Source: a virus
Length of the DNA: 59,458 bases
Strand: one strand, 5' to 3'
Virus record (IMG/VR): IMGVR_UViG_3300042542_000678
Location: 1-59,458 of that record
Position numbers and translations under genes: made by a program. Positions 48,101 through 56,800 of this stretch are shown piece by piece. Below the pieces are notes generated by a model. That model was given only the letters and a program-made list of their open reading frames with translations, did not search any database and had not been told where the DNA came from. Numbering within the stretch: position 1 is the stretch's first letter; the number at the start of each line of letters is the position of its first letter.

Positions 48101-50361
48101 TTCTCTTGACCTTGACGAATCAAACCATCACCGGCATTAGAGCCAGAGGCTTTCATAAGTGCGCCACGATAAATGTCTTCTGCTCCAGATGCTGCACCAA
48201 AAACGCTGTAGCGATATTGGAAGGCAATAGCATTAGACATAAAGCGTGGGAAGGTGACAAGTAAACTACCACCGGGAAATTCAGCTGCCTTAACAAATAG
48301 ATTACCAGCTGCTTCCGCACCGGCTTCAAAGGTTTGAATACCTTTCTTCTGCACCTTCGGTGTATACGAGAAGGTTGCCTTCAGAGTTTCGTCTGTAGCT
48401 TGTTGCAAGATAGATGCAGGAATTGCCTTGCCTTCACCAATTACCTGATACATGTCCATACCAGCACGGCGCATGTGCTTCTCAACAGCAGCGTTAAAGA
48501 TTGCTTTACGGAAGAAAGCATCCTGTGCTACGTTCAATGTGTTAAAGACTTGAGCAGCTTTAGAAAGCTGGTTAGTAGAAGACTCCTGTGTAGCGCTCAA
48601 TAGATTGTTACGCAGAGCAGGATTGTGCTGAAGCAAGTTGTTCGTCACTTCAGTGGACAAACCATTCTTAGCCATATATCCATACACGCTGAATGCGTCA
48701 CGGAATGTATCACCAAGACTGCTCATTGCTGTCTCAACACGCTTACCGCTGGCGGCACCATCCAGTGTTCTGCCAACAGTGTACATTGCCCCTTCAATCA
48801 ACGATCCTGCTGAACTGTAAGTAAGGCCGACTGATGTACCCATAATGTTACGCACTGTAGTACCAATGCCGCTAACAACAAATGCTTTTGATTCACGCTC
48901 TACTGTTCGTATAACTTGACCGATACGCCCAAGGGCAGATACATATTCATCTGGTTTATTAAACAAGCCATCGACAATCTTAGCAGCTTCAGGGTCAATC
49001 TGAGTCATGCGAGTAAGAATCTTAGACGCAGCAGAATATTGCTGCATCACACGAGCAGCATCGGAAACAGTCATCAAGTTTGCTTGTGCAAATTGCTCAA
49101 CACTCAGTCCTTCTCTACGGATGGCTTGTTCAAGAACAGCATCGTCAATGGTGTCTAGATTTGAGAAGACGCTGGCGATAGCGTCACTTGTTTTTTGATT
49201 GGGCTTTAAACGAAAGGTTGGGTCAGCATCAATGACATGCATTGCCACCCGTACAGCACGAGCAGACAAATCACTTTGAATCTTTGAATCAGTTAATGCA
49301 GTGGCAGGGTCAATCTCATCTAAAATCCTACGACCTTCTTGTTTGTTAAACTGAGACACAAGCTCATCCATGTTTTGTGAAATAGGATCAGCAACCATTC
49401 TCTCAAACTCTGTGACAGGAGCATTGGGGTCTTTAGGTACTTTAGCCTTGAGAAGCTTTTCACTAAACTGTTCAGCACCAGACTTACCACCGGTTATAGC
49501 AAGAGCGCCACGGCCTTCAAGGAATCCACCAACACTACCAAACAATGCTGCCACACCTAATTGTGCAGGGTCAAGGTCTTTTGGTTCTTCACGCATTGCC
49601 TTAGCAACTTCTTGCTTCTTCTTTTGTTCAATTACGTTTTGACCAACAGCAAGGCCAGCTTCTGTAGCTGTAGTGACAGCAGTGATGCCAGTAGGTGTAA
49701 GCAAGCTAGCAATCTTAGACTTGGCAGCAGCCTCACCAGCCTCACCAATGATAGCTTTAGTAGCAAGCTCTGTAGCTTCTTTAGCAGCCTTCTTCTTTAA
49801 ACCAGTACCAACACCAAAACCAATATAGTTTGTCAGGTCAGTCAATGCTGCTTTAGCAATGTCTACATATGGACCAGCACCCGGTTGACCACCTTTAGTA
49901 CCAGCGCTTGCAATCTCATCATACAGACGATTACCAAGTGCCAGCTTCTCTTGATCTGGCAAGGGAGAGTTTCGCAGCTTGTTCAGCGCAGCAACATTAG
50001 AGAATGTATTCCATTCTTCACCACGCATGTTAGCCATGAAGCTGTTAACAAACTCTTTCTTGTCAGTGCCTTCCTTGTATGTGGAGTTCATTGCCACTTT
50101 AGAATAGTCAGTGATGACCTTAAAGATTTCGGGATTGCTATACAACTCATCGTAAGTAAACTTAGGCTTGTTGCGCTCAGCTTCTGCTTCTGCGCGGACC
50201 TTCTGAGCAGCATCATCCCTACGAAACGGGCGTGACATCGTGCCAAAGGCTGGCTTAGTTAGATCAACTTCTGGTGCAGGTGGCTTTGCTGGAATTAAAT
50301 CAGCATAGGTGTCTGCACCACCGGCTTTAGCAGCGGGTATCAAATCAGCATAATCAGCCAT
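45124..50361 (-). CDS. Giant virion or ejection protein with a possible ADP-ribosyltransferase-like segment
   Basis: A 1745-residue protein, the largest of the genome. The N-terminus repeats YADLIPA twice (residues 4-26). A helical, membrane-active-looking middle covers about residues 160-800, including LLVTFPRFMSNAIAFQYRYS and GIVGTAALAAAYDYRL. A Pro/Ala-rich linker lies near 1150-1220. From about 1435 to 1600 is RLYHGGLPEKMEKL, then GGPSFTKDLNLGF and FNETEDMIIEA, in the R / S-x-T / E-x-E order of ADP-ribosyltransferases. The C-terminus is KLARGGLATRR. It is probably an internal virion protein injected with the DNA; the transferase reading is a hypothesis. Confidence 0.7.
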   Translation of the reverse strand: MADYADLIPAAKAGGADTYADLIPAKPPAPEVDLTKPAFGTMSRPFRRDDAAQKVRAEAEAERNKPKFTYDELYSNPEIFKVITDYSKVAMNSTYKEGTDKKEFVNSFMANMRGEEWNTFSNVAALNKLRNSPLPDQEKLALGNRLYDEIASAGTKGGQPGAGPYVDIAKAALTDLTNYIGFGVGTGLKKKAAKEATELATKAIIGEAGEAAAKSKIASLLTPTGITAVTTATEAGLAVGQNVIEQKKKQEVAKAMREEPKDLDPAQLGVAALFGSVGGFLEGRGALAITGGKSGAEQFSEKLLKAKVPKDPNAPVTEFERMVADPISQNMDELVSQFNKQEGRRILDEIDPATALTDSKIQSDLSARAVRVAMHVIDADPTFRLKPNQKTSDAIASVFSNLDTIDDAVLEQAIRREGLSVEQFAQANLMTVSDAARVMQQYSAASKILTRMTQIDPEAAKIVDGLFNKPDEYVSALGRIGQVIRTVERESKAFVVSGIGTTVRNIMGTSVGLTYSSAGSLIEGAMYTVGRTLDGAASGKRVETAMSSLGDTFRDAFSVYGYMAKNGLSTEVTNNLLQHNPALRNNLLSATQESSTNQLSKAAQVFNTLNVAQDAFFRKAIFNAAVEKHMRRAGMDMYQVIGEGKAIPASILQQATDETLKATFSYTPKVQKKGIQTFEAGAEAAGNLFVKAAEFPGGSLLVTFPRFMSNAIAFQYRYSVFGAASGAEDIYRGALMKASGSNAGDGLIRQGQENIAKGIVGTAALAAAYDYRLNNQDTDWFNMKKDDGGTYDTRSIFPLGPTLAVADFLAKRKLGLEPKTAEMVEAIVGMKMPAGTQAQLLDQVFAAVSSEKDADKLEIAIGKVLGDFTARFSQPFVFKSAYEFLDLFREEGSIQRDPNVITGDKTVMGMPVPTLVEAGAQRVQSKLPILKESLPEAVPRLRDGPVYKEGEFFYSLVGVRETPAKTPAESEIVRLGIDPYKLYGPSSGDKSYDRAFVETANPLVIETIKRAMNDERYQKLSPTEQKMALGNSVSEMTSIARDITDAKFMSDDLLRVKKMQFNKLTSDERKVINERYAKDNQGKTLEEANDYMQVDAYKAMLGDLRFAVGGMASKFAGKAASNIPVQGFLSRLRTINTPDIPVDTSTIDNILNKNLPTPAVAPQTTTAIPTVKKAAAKKTVAASEPVPPIEPEAPMASQMEEVMPPPAAAVETAPMPNLADDLQDASKQLDDVIPPTGGFTPDQYAAGEKLMAENYTPEFVKNWKIANYDDYMSTAHSYTGQAAGVKWNEMPANPFGKKTDDSATSLTDEVLYDDNGNPIGDSISDIKAFLKPRLSLSEEKIDKIYIGDLNKQVNKTSVTQRNAIIKEIRNKREDSFFRLRDDINFATIDDEVLGTLLGEYRAKYNVELSPKTKEGMAEAKDMAMRLQNKLEQLREQYKDVPPIRLYHGGLPEKMEKLNRSGFYDPTRSTTGHFEMNVGGPSFTKDLNLGFNANSFGGRNVDNFMYTDIPYADYKFSRINMPPKGYDAKDMNTIIRAVTGVPDFVRPISLPRAGFNETEDMIIEANKLSVKGNNVKLKALNPKDEVFNRALIGIKPKAEIIKTRDELKELMDNALDSFDERESAKFAYKSYTAVRNLMNDYMNMSKGTVRSGTGQQYQSSIDQFIDDAFHGGVVDKLPDVADILRSVGATQKAKNLLELRDRLREFSATDNATGTPAIKEDKRKLSLQKVREMTPKLARGGLATRR

Positions 50362-51761
50362 TACAAATCCTGACCTGTGGTTTGTTTAAATCGTGCTTTA
50401 ACAGCAGCGGAATCAGCGCCTCCACTAATTGCAGCATTTGCTTTTCTACGCTCCTCTTGTATATTAACTTGAGGTGCTGCCTCTGTCCTACCACCACTTG
50501 ATGATGGGGGCAATGCTGGTGCAGCCGGTGCTGGTGTAGTTGGAGCAGCTTCTTGCATTTGTGCTGGTGCTTTAAAGCTATTCAATACGCTAGCAACATC
50601 CCTATTGATTGGCATGCCCTTGCTGTCGGTATACAACGACAAAGCAGTTTGGGCAGCACTGGCTTGCAAATCAAGAATAGCTTTACGAGTGGTGGCATCT
50701 GTTCCAACATAGCTAAATCGGGTGCTACCATCTGCATTTTCAATAATAGCAAGTTGTTTTGATTTAAGCAAATCACCATACTTCGCAGCAAGTGCGCGAC
50801 CAACAGCAGCGCCGGTAAAGGTATTAAGCGTAGACAGGTTTGGAACCTTACCTTCACCATCATCTCCACGAACTTTCTTAGCCTCAGCCTCACGGCGTTC
50901 AAGCTCCCATATCCTAAGCAACTCTGTGTCAGCGCGTTTCTTTTCTTCAGGAGTTCCATTTAAAGAAGCGTTCTTAAGAGTGACAATCCTTTCAGAGAAT
51001 TTTACCTGTTCGCTACTCATACTATCTTTAATACTATTAACAATTGCCAAGTCTGCTTGTGCCAATTTAGTGGCAGTAGGGTCATTATTTTTAGTAGCTA
51101 AAAGAATCCTAGCCTTAGCATCATCTTCTTGTTGAGCAAAAGTCTTCGGAGGACGAAGCTTAGACATATCGTATGTAGCATTAACCTCAGCTGTTGGACG
51201 AACAAATCCCTGTGCCGCTTTAAGACGCTCAAGCGGAACACCAAGCGCCTGTGCCTGTTCAAGCATGGCTTTCTCTTTAGCAGAGCCACTAGACTTACTC
51301 AGCATATCCCTGATGATGTTGCCAGAAGAAGGCTCAAGCTGTTTAGTAATTGTATCCCTAGCGGCAGTAGGAAGAACAGACAACATCTTGACGCGCTCAA
51401 GAGCGGTGGCTGTTGATGAGTTGTCGTTTACAACCTTGGCAAAGTTACCAAGCTTAAAGCTTCCAGCATCAAAGCCATCCTTCTTGATGTAGTCAGTAAT
51501 CGAAGTCATGACAGGTGCGCTAGTAGCAACAGCGTACAACTCACTCTCACTAGCTGTTGGGTCATACGTCTTCAAGATGTTAATGTTGTTGACTAGCTCT
51601 GCTTCTTTCTTTTTATTATCTTCAACTACAGTTTTGTAATTGGTATAAAGATTCTTAACAGCCTCAGTTCCTCTAAGCTCTGCAAGCTTTCGTTCTTTTT
51701 GAATGTCATCAACAGCAGCTTCAGCAAAGCCACCAGCGAATGAGCTTAAATTAAATCCCAT
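50361..51761 (-). CDS. Probable internal virion/ejection protein
   Basis: A 466-residue helical protein with an N-terminal FAGGFAEAAVDDIQKERKLAE and a long charged region. A Pro/Ala linker (TTPAPAAPALPPSSSGG) precedes a short C-terminal ARFKQTTGQDL domain. The ATG at 51761 follows GGAG by 6 bases and is preferred to 51767. The next gene encodes the giant protein, and such helical proteins often form the ejection conduit together. Family not named. Confidence 0.6.
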   Translation of the reverse strand: MGFNLSSFAGGFAEAAVDDIQKERKLAELRGTEAVKNLYTNYKTVVEDNKKKEAELVNNINILKTYDPTASESELYAVATSAPVMTSITDYIKKDGFDAGSFKLGNFAKVVNDNSSTATALERVKMLSVLPTAARDTITKQLEPSSGNIIRDMLSKSSGSAKEKAMLEQAQALGVPLERLKAAQGFVRPTAEVNATYDMSKLRPPKTFAQQEDDAKARILLATKNNDPTATKLAQADLAIVNSIKDSMSSEQVKFSERIVTLKNASLNGTPEEKKRADTELLRIWELERREAEAKKVRGDDGEGKVPNLSTLNTFTGAAVGRALAAKYGDLLKSKQLAIIENADGSTRFSYVGTDATTRKAILDLQASAAQTALSLYTDSKGMPINRDVASVLNSFKAPAQMQEAAPTTPAPAAPALPPSSSGGRTEAAPQVNIQEERRKANAAISGGADSAAVKARFKQTTGQDL

Positions 51762-52269
51762 TTGCATTCTCCATTGTTGTAGGCTTACGCGCCATCAATC
51801 CAGACAATTCAACAACAGGCGCTGCTATTTCATCTGCTGTAGTTTCTTTCTTAGCCATTGCTTTTTTAATAGCAGCATTAATAACTCGTACAGGTATCTG
51901 TGTATCATCAGGATCAGCAGGGAATATTGTGTATTCAACCTTGTGTATTTCAGCAACAGTCTTCAGCATCTCAATGATGACAGGCATAACCAATAGGCCA
52001 GCATCAATTGTATGAACACCAGCAGCAACACCAGAAAGCATTAAGGCTTCTGCCATAGAAGCCAAAGGAACTTTTGTTTCAACTACGTCTAGCGTACTAT
52101 TAATAACATCAGGGGAAGATAGTTTATCAATATACTTTTGAGCAATCTCATCAGTCTTAACAAGCTTAGGCGGGTTTAACCAATTGTGACTCTTAGGCAT
52201 ATCTGTCCAAGAACCACCAATCGGTACTGGTTTAATGACATCAACTGGTGAAAGATCATTTGCGGCCAT
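51751..52269 (-). CDS. Virion-region protein of unknown function
   Basis: A 172-residue protein with helical segments (EIAQKYIDKLSSPDVINSTL; ALMLSGVAAGVHTIDAGLLVMPVIIEML). It overlaps genes on both sides, so it is expressed with the ejection proteins. No recognised family; a virion accessory is likely by place. Confidence 0.55.
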   Translation of the reverse strand: MAANDLSPVDVIKPVPIGGSWTDMPKSHNWLNPPKLVKTDEIAQKYIDKLSSPDVINSTLDVVETKVPLASMAEALMLSGVAAGVHTIDAGLLVMPVIIEMLKTVAEIHKVEYTIFPADPDDTQIPVRVINAAIKKAMAKKETTADEIAAPVVELSGLMARKPTTMENANGI

Positions 52270-52468
52270 TGGTCATTTCCTCTTTAGCTTTACGAATACC
52301 ATAAACAAATTGAGCAATGACATCAAGCTCACTACGCTTCTCATTACCACTGTCTTTCTCAGGCATCCTTGACGAAAGAAATCCTTTAGACTTTGGTTTG
52401 TTTTCTTTAGAAGATTGTACAGCAAGTATTGCTTCAATTTTATCAATATAGCTTTTAATGTGTTTCAT
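52256..52468 (-). CDS. Small charged protein
   Basis: A 70-residue protein (IKSYIDKIEAILAVQSSKENKPK; ELDVIAQFVYGIRKAKEEM). It overlaps the next gene by 14 bases and has no recognised family. Confidence 0.5.
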   Translation of the reverse strand: MKHIKSYIDKIEAILAVQSSKENKPKSKGFLSSRMPEKDSGNEKRSELDVIAQFVYGIRKAKEEMTNGRK

Positions 52469-52473
52469 AATAC

Positions 52474-54480
52474 TTACCAGCCTTTAATAACTTCATACGC
52501 AAGCTTTCCCCAAGCAGCATTGCTAGCGGCATCTGCTGTTGTTTCTGCCGCTGACACGGCAGCAGACTTGTTGATAGACGCAACCGCTAAGTCCCTAATC
52601 CTGTCCTTCTCGCTTTCGCCTGTCTTGAATGAGTATGATAACAGATCACGATATGTTTGTGATAGCTGTGCATATGAGGCAGAGGATAAGTCTGAAGCAT
52701 TCTTAGCATTGATCGCATTAGCTGCATTAATGGCAGCAGTGTTTGCTGTTGAAATGTCAGCCAATATTTTAGCGTTAGCTACATTAATCTCAGCAGACAT
52801 GCGTGAGTTAAACTCAGAACGATCATTAGCTTCTTGTGCGTTAAACTTAACCAACTCATTAGCAGCATTCAGATTTGCAACCCTAACCTTGTTGGTTTCA
52901 GAAGCATTATATTGCTGAGCAGTGAGAGCAAGTGTAGCAGATATCTTATCGGCTTCCAGTTTATTGCTGGCATTAGTTGCAGCAGCAGCATTGGCGTAGC
53001 CAGCATCACTGGTCAACGAATCAGCAATTGCCTTTGCTTTAAACACAGAAGTTTGCTGTGCAATGTCAAGATTCTTGAGGTCCATGTTCAAGAAAGCTTT
53101 GGCATTATCAACAGCAACAAGTTGTCGATTGTTTAGATTAGCTGTTTCAAGAGAAGCAACCTGTGCTGCTTCAGCAAGCTGCATAGCATTACGCGCTGAC
53201 AGATTGGCAATGTTTGTAGTGCTGGCAATACGGGCATTCTCAAGAGCAATGGTGACAGTGGCATCAAAGTTCTTGTTAGCAATGTCGCTGATTGTGGCAG
53301 CATTCTTAACACGAGTTTGAAAAGCTTGATCAAACTCTTGCCCAAGAAAAGCAGCACGTTGCTTACCAAGATCAAGGGCAATAGCCTGTCGATTGGACAA
53401 GTTCTGTAAAGCCATTGTCTCTTGTATCTTTGCATCAGCAGCAGCAATCGGTGACGCAGCCTCAAGCGTTGCTTGAATAATTGCTTGACCAGCCATGCTG
53501 GAAGCGCCAACACCACGAGCAGCCATCAGTGCTGTAGCTGCTCTCATAGAAGCAGCAGCCCATGCGGGTGGCTTACCAGCGTCAAAGTTTGTCAGCAGCT
53601 TATTAAGCTGACCTTGTACAGTCATCTCTTCAGCAACAACACCCTGAGCAGCCTGAGTCTTAGCAAGGCTTTCTTCAACCTTTGCCATATCAACAGCAGG
53701 ACCAGCCACCATTTCACCAGCTTGCACTGTACGCTCAGCAACTGGAGCGACAGTAGTGGCTGTTGCCTGAGCAGCTTCAACACCGCCAACGGCAGTGGTT
53801 GTTGGCTCTTGTGTGACGGCTTTTGCCGTTGCTGCATCAGATACAGCACCCTGCACAGCTGGCATAGCAGCCAAACTTTCAGCAACAGAAGGAGCAGCAA
53901 ATGTTGGAGCAACAGTGGCAGCAGTCACTGGAGCAGAAGGAGCAGCAGTGGCGGCTTCAGCAATCTGTGCTGGTATAGCTTGTGCAGCAGCTGGTGCTGT
54001 AGGAGATGCTATTTTCATTGCATCCGTAACAGCGGTTGTTGCTGCTGTATAACCCGGCGCAGTAGTCAGCACTGGAGCGCCAGCGTCTGGTGCAACAGTT
54101 GAGATTGGTGTAGTTATTAGCTTAGGAGGAGTGGTTGGTGGTCCTGATCTTGGAACTTGAATACGTTCACCCGTTGGTGAATATGCGTATACCATTCCCT
54201 CATTTGGTATCACCGCTGTATAAGCCCCCATAGGAGGGGCATCGTAGCTATAGCCTTCTGGTAAAACATTACCACCCTCAGCATACTTACGCATCGGAAC
54301 TTTGGCGACAACCATACCACCCTTAGCCATACGCTCTGCAAACTTAGAAGTTACAGCAGCATAGCGTTGAGCGTCAGAAGGTGTAGATGCAAGATACTCA
54401 TCGAACATCTGCATTGGACCATCATAGCCCATCTTACGAGCTACAATCTCTTTTTGTTTTGCTGTAAAGTTTTCAGCCAT
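52474..54480 (-). CDS. Ala-rich helical internal virion protein with KGG/EGG motifs
   Basis: A 668-residue protein. The opening, FTAKQKEIVARKMGYDGPMQMFDEYLAS, followed by MAKGGM and KYAEGGNV, is a pattern I recall from virion-region proteins of environmental podoviruses. Then comes an Ala/Thr/Pro-rich stretch (about 130-270) and long Asn/Ala-rich helices (about 330-640, NAANELVKFNAQEANDRSEF), like a coiled-coil conduit. Probably ejected or internal. Position upstream of the lysis cluster boundary is unusual for T7 but found in mosaic podoviruses. Confidence 0.6.
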   Translation of the reverse strand: MAENFTAKQKEIVARKMGYDGPMQMFDEYLASTPSDAQRYAAVTSKFAERMAKGGMVVAKVPMRKYAEGGNVLPEGYSYDAPPMGAYTAVIPNEGMVYAYSPTGERIQVPRSGPPTTPPKLITTPISTVAPDAGAPVLTTAPGYTAATTAVTDAMKIASPTAPAAAQAIPAQIAEAATAAPSAPVTAATVAPTFAAPSVAESLAAMPAVQGAVSDAATAKAVTQEPTTTAVGGVEAAQATATTVAPVAERTVQAGEMVAGPAVDMAKVEESLAKTQAAQGVVAEEMTVQGQLNKLLTNFDAGKPPAWAAASMRAATALMAARGVGASSMAGQAIIQATLEAASPIAAADAKIQETMALQNLSNRQAIALDLGKQRAAFLGQEFDQAFQTRVKNAATISDIANKNFDATVTIALENARIASTTNIANLSARNAMQLAEAAQVASLETANLNNRQLVAVDNAKAFLNMDLKNLDIAQQTSVFKAKAIADSLTSDAGYANAAAATNASNKLEADKISATLALTAQQYNASETNKVRVANLNAANELVKFNAQEANDRSEFNSRMSAEINVANAKILADISTANTAAINAANAINAKNASDLSSASYAQLSQTYRDLLSYSFKTGESEKDRIRDLAVASINKSAAVSAAETTADAASNAAWGKLAYEVIKGW

Positions 54481-54495
54481 TATTAACCTTTTATA

Positions 54496-54960
54496 TTAAG
54501 CCACAAGGCCGTTCAGATATACAGTCTTACCATCTTTTTTGACAGCTGTCAACGCTTGGCACTTGAGATTGTTACTATCGTATGATACATGAACCCATCC
54601 GCTATCTGGAATACCCGGAGTATAAAACTCCAAAATCAATTGTGTATATTGTAAACTATCTTTGATATATTGTGCAAGTGTTGCGTTAGGAATACCAGCA
54701 ATTTCAATGTCAGCAGCTTGTCCTTTGCAATGGTCGCTAGTGCGACTGCCACCAACAGCAGCATTAACATCTGGACTGCGATAGCCACTGTTGACTTTAA
54801 TGCCAACACCATAGTGGTCACGCAATGGCTGCAACACTTTCTCAGCCAGCAGCTTTAGATTTGCAATGTCAGCTTCTGTTGGTTCATTGGGCATGCCTTT
54901 ACGCAGAGCAGTCTCGCTCTTTGTCATTTCATGCAAGGAGAAGTTTGCTGTCAGATTCAT
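54496..54960 (-). CDS. Endolysin, M15 D,D-peptidase type
   Basis: A 154-residue protein with the M15 zinc site: SDHCKGQAADIE (His77, Asp84) and WVHVSYD (His124), after GYRSPDVNAAVGG. It cuts peptidoglycan peptide bonds at the end of infection. No signal peptide is evident, so release relies on the adjacent holin. The 3TM-type holin gene follows with overlap. Confidence 0.88.
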   Translation of the reverse strand: MNLTANFSLHEMTKSETALRKGMPNEPTEADIANLKLLAEKVLQPLRDHYGVGIKVNSGYRSPDVNAAVGGSRTSDHCKGQAADIEIAGIPNATLAQYIKDSLQYTQLILEFYTPGIPDSGWVHVSYDSNNLKCQALTAVKKDGKTVYLNGLVA

Positions 54961-55367
54961 TTCTTAACTTTCATATCCATAATCTTTTCTAATGTGCGTC
55001 CACCAAAATAGAAACTCATCACAAGCATACCCCATTGTCCTAACAAAGTAACATATACTTCATTGGCATCTAGTCCAAAGGCGCTCATCATTGCAAACGT
55101 AAAGTAACCAACAAAGATGGCGACCAGTGTCATTGGCCTAATATTCTTAGACAACCAAGAGTCTGATGCCATGTCTGACTTCAATCTATCGGTCAGATTA
55201 TTCTGTTCAGTTTTGTACAAGTCAGTATCATTAGCCATCTTAGCCAATTCACCATCCTGTGCCATTTGAGCCAAGTCAAGTTGTGCCTTAGCTTTAGCTT
55301 GAGGATCAGGAATAAGTTTGTCAATCAACTTACCGCCAACATTTAAAAGTGCGTCAAGACCAATCAT
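54957..55367 (-). CDS. Holin (3TM family)
   Basis: A 136-residue protein whose pattern fits the 'holin of 3TMs' family: LIDKLIPDPQAKAKAQLDLA, SWLSKNIRPMTLVAIFVGYF and WGMLVMSFYFGGRTLEKIM, two to three membrane segments with a charged N-terminus. It overlaps the endolysin start by ATGA. It should form the lesions that release the endolysin. Confidence 0.85.
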   Translation of the reverse strand: MIGLDALLNVGGKLIDKLIPDPQAKAKAQLDLAQMAQDGELAKMANDTDLYKTEQNNLTDRLKSDMASDSWLSKNIRPMTLVAIFVGYFTFAMMSAFGLDANEVYVTLLGQWGMLVMSFYFGGRTLEKIMDMKVKK

Positions 55368-55972
55368 TGTTTACTCCTAGATAACATAGTTGCTGCAATT
55401 TGTAGCATTGCACGAGTCTTTTCTAAATTGTCAGGTGGTGATGCCCATCCAACAGTAATCTGTCCAACGAACCTACCCGGTTCTGGTGGAACACTAATAC
55501 GACAAGTATAACCAACACCTTTTTCAATATACCAAATTCCCATTTCGCTTTGCGCTGATGTATATTCACCGCATGGAATTTCATTTGCCATCAGCTTAAC
55601 TACATCCGCATTATTAGATGCGTTCTGAGTAAACAATCCAACATCAAGGCCGTCATTAGTTTTATCTCGACCTTCTCTGGTGTAAGCCCTGTGCAATATA
55701 CGAGTTCCAAACATACTATTCACTTTAAACACTGCCACTATGACAGCACCACTTTGTTTGAATAGATGACCAGCTGCATCCTCTACACGATCTTCAGCAA
55801 TGCTTGGAATCTTTTTAGATTCTTTATAAGCACCAATCAAAAGCTCTTGGTTTGTATATACAAAATAACCACTGAAGGCAAGCACTGCCATCAATACCAT
55901 TGCGAACAGACGAAAAGGACTGCTGACATATGCCAGCACTTTATCAATTATACTAAGACGCTCATCACTCAT
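55364..55972 (-). CDS. Membrane-anchored periplasmic protein of the lysis cluster
   Basis: A 202-residue protein with an N-terminal membrane segment (LFAMVLMAVLAFSGYFVYTN) and a soluble remainder with two Cys (IPCGEY, YTCRIS) that could form a disulfide. It overlaps the holin gene. It may help disrupt the envelope or exclude other phages; it does not resemble Rz, lacking a lipobox and coiled coil. Confidence 0.6.
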   Translation of the reverse strand: MSDERLSIIDKVLAYVSSPFRLFAMVLMAVLAFSGYFVYTNQELLIGAYKESKKIPSIAEDRVEDAAGHLFKQSGAVIVAVFKVNSMFGTRILHRAYTREGRDKTNDGLDVGLFTQNASNNADVVKLMANEIPCGEYTSAQSEMGIWYIEKGVGYTCRISVPPEPGRFVGQITVGWASPPDNLEKTRAMLQIAATMLSRSKQ

Positions 55973-56460
55973 TTCTGAAAACTACAATTACCGGCACACT
56001 GTGTAAGTATCTCAATTGAGAAATAACCAATGGCACCTACCATAATAAAAAATACAAGTGCTATCAGAACAATTTCAATAAGCTCATCCATTTCTTTTTT
56101 ATGCTTTGCCGCTGCTTCTCGCTCACGCCTAGCATCATGGGCTGACTCAACATCCATTGCCGCTGCTCGTGATTTAATCTTGTTCCAAACATCTACTTTG
56201 CCACTCTGCATAAACAAAAGCTGTAGCTCATCTTCAAAGCGCTTAGCTTGATCAAGCGCCATCTCGATTTGGATGGCAGTACCCATTGATGACTTAGACT
56301 TCTTTGCCTGTACAACCGCTTTAGTTGCTGTTGACTTGGCATCGAAGTACTTTCCCAAAACAGGACCAAGCGAAGACACATCGTCAACAGTTTTGCTAAC
56401 CTTCTTGATTAGCGCAACCGCCGCCTGTATACCTGCTAGTGCTGTTAAAGGATCAATCAT
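55969..56460 (-). CDS. Coiled-coil protein with C-terminal membrane anchor (lysis cluster)
   Basis: A 163-residue protein: MIDPLTALAGIQAAVALIKKV, a charged coiled coil (about 45-125) and a C-terminal membrane segment (LIEIVLIALVFFIMVGAIGYF). ATG 56460 is preferred over 56487, as GGAAAG lies upstream and homologues recalled begin MIDP. Perhaps spanin-like in topology but reversed; function unknown. Confidence 0.6.
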   Translation of the reverse strand: MIDPLTALAGIQAAVALIKKVSKTVDDVSSLGPVLGKYFDAKSTATKAVVQAKKSKSSMGTAIQIEMALDQAKRFEDELQLLFMQSGKVDVWNKIKSRAAAMDVESAHDARREREAAAKHKKEMDELIEIVLIALVFFIMVGAIGYFSIEILTQCAGNCSFQK

Positions 56461-56573
56461 TTCTTTTCTTTCCAAACAAGACACCAAACGTGCTGTCTAT
56501 CGGAAGACCACGACCATCTCTTGCACTCATAAACGGCATAAGCAGCAGGAGGAGGTGGTGGCAGAGCATCCAT
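56457..56573 (-). CDS. Small Trp/Cys-containing protein
   Basis: A 38-residue protein (MDALPPPPPAAYAVYECKRW...) in tight coupling, TAATG before and ATGA after. Short but the overlap at both ends supports it. Function unknown. Confidence 0.45.
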   Translation of the reverse strand: MDALPPPPPAAYAVYECKRWSWSSDRQHVWCLVWKEKK

Positions 56574-56800
56574 TAGTGACTCTTAAAGTCTTGGATGAAG
56601 ACAGCTATAGCAGCAATGAGGCCACCAATCCAAAGCAAAGGCTTTGCCAGCTTGCTCAGGGTTTCTAACACTTTAAATGCTCCTTGAGCAGCAGCAAAGG
56701 CTGTTGTTACATCAGCCGTGCGATCAGTCAAGGCATCAACCTTAGCTTCAACAGCCACCAGCCTGTCGTAGATTTCTCGGTGAGTGATGTCTTCGGTCAT
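56573..56800 (-). CDS. Holin-like protein (XhlA-type topology)
   Basis: A 75-residue protein with an N-terminal coiled coil (IYDRLVAVEAKVDALTDRTAD) and a C-terminal membrane segment (LLWIGGLIAAIAVFIQDF). This order is that of haemolysin XhlA-like phage proteins. It may be a second holin or antiholin next to the 3TM holin. Confidence 0.62.
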   Translation of the reverse strand: MTEDITHREIYDRLVAVEAKVDALTDRTADVTTAFAAAQGAFKVLETLSKLAKPLLWIGGLIAAIAVFIQDFKSH

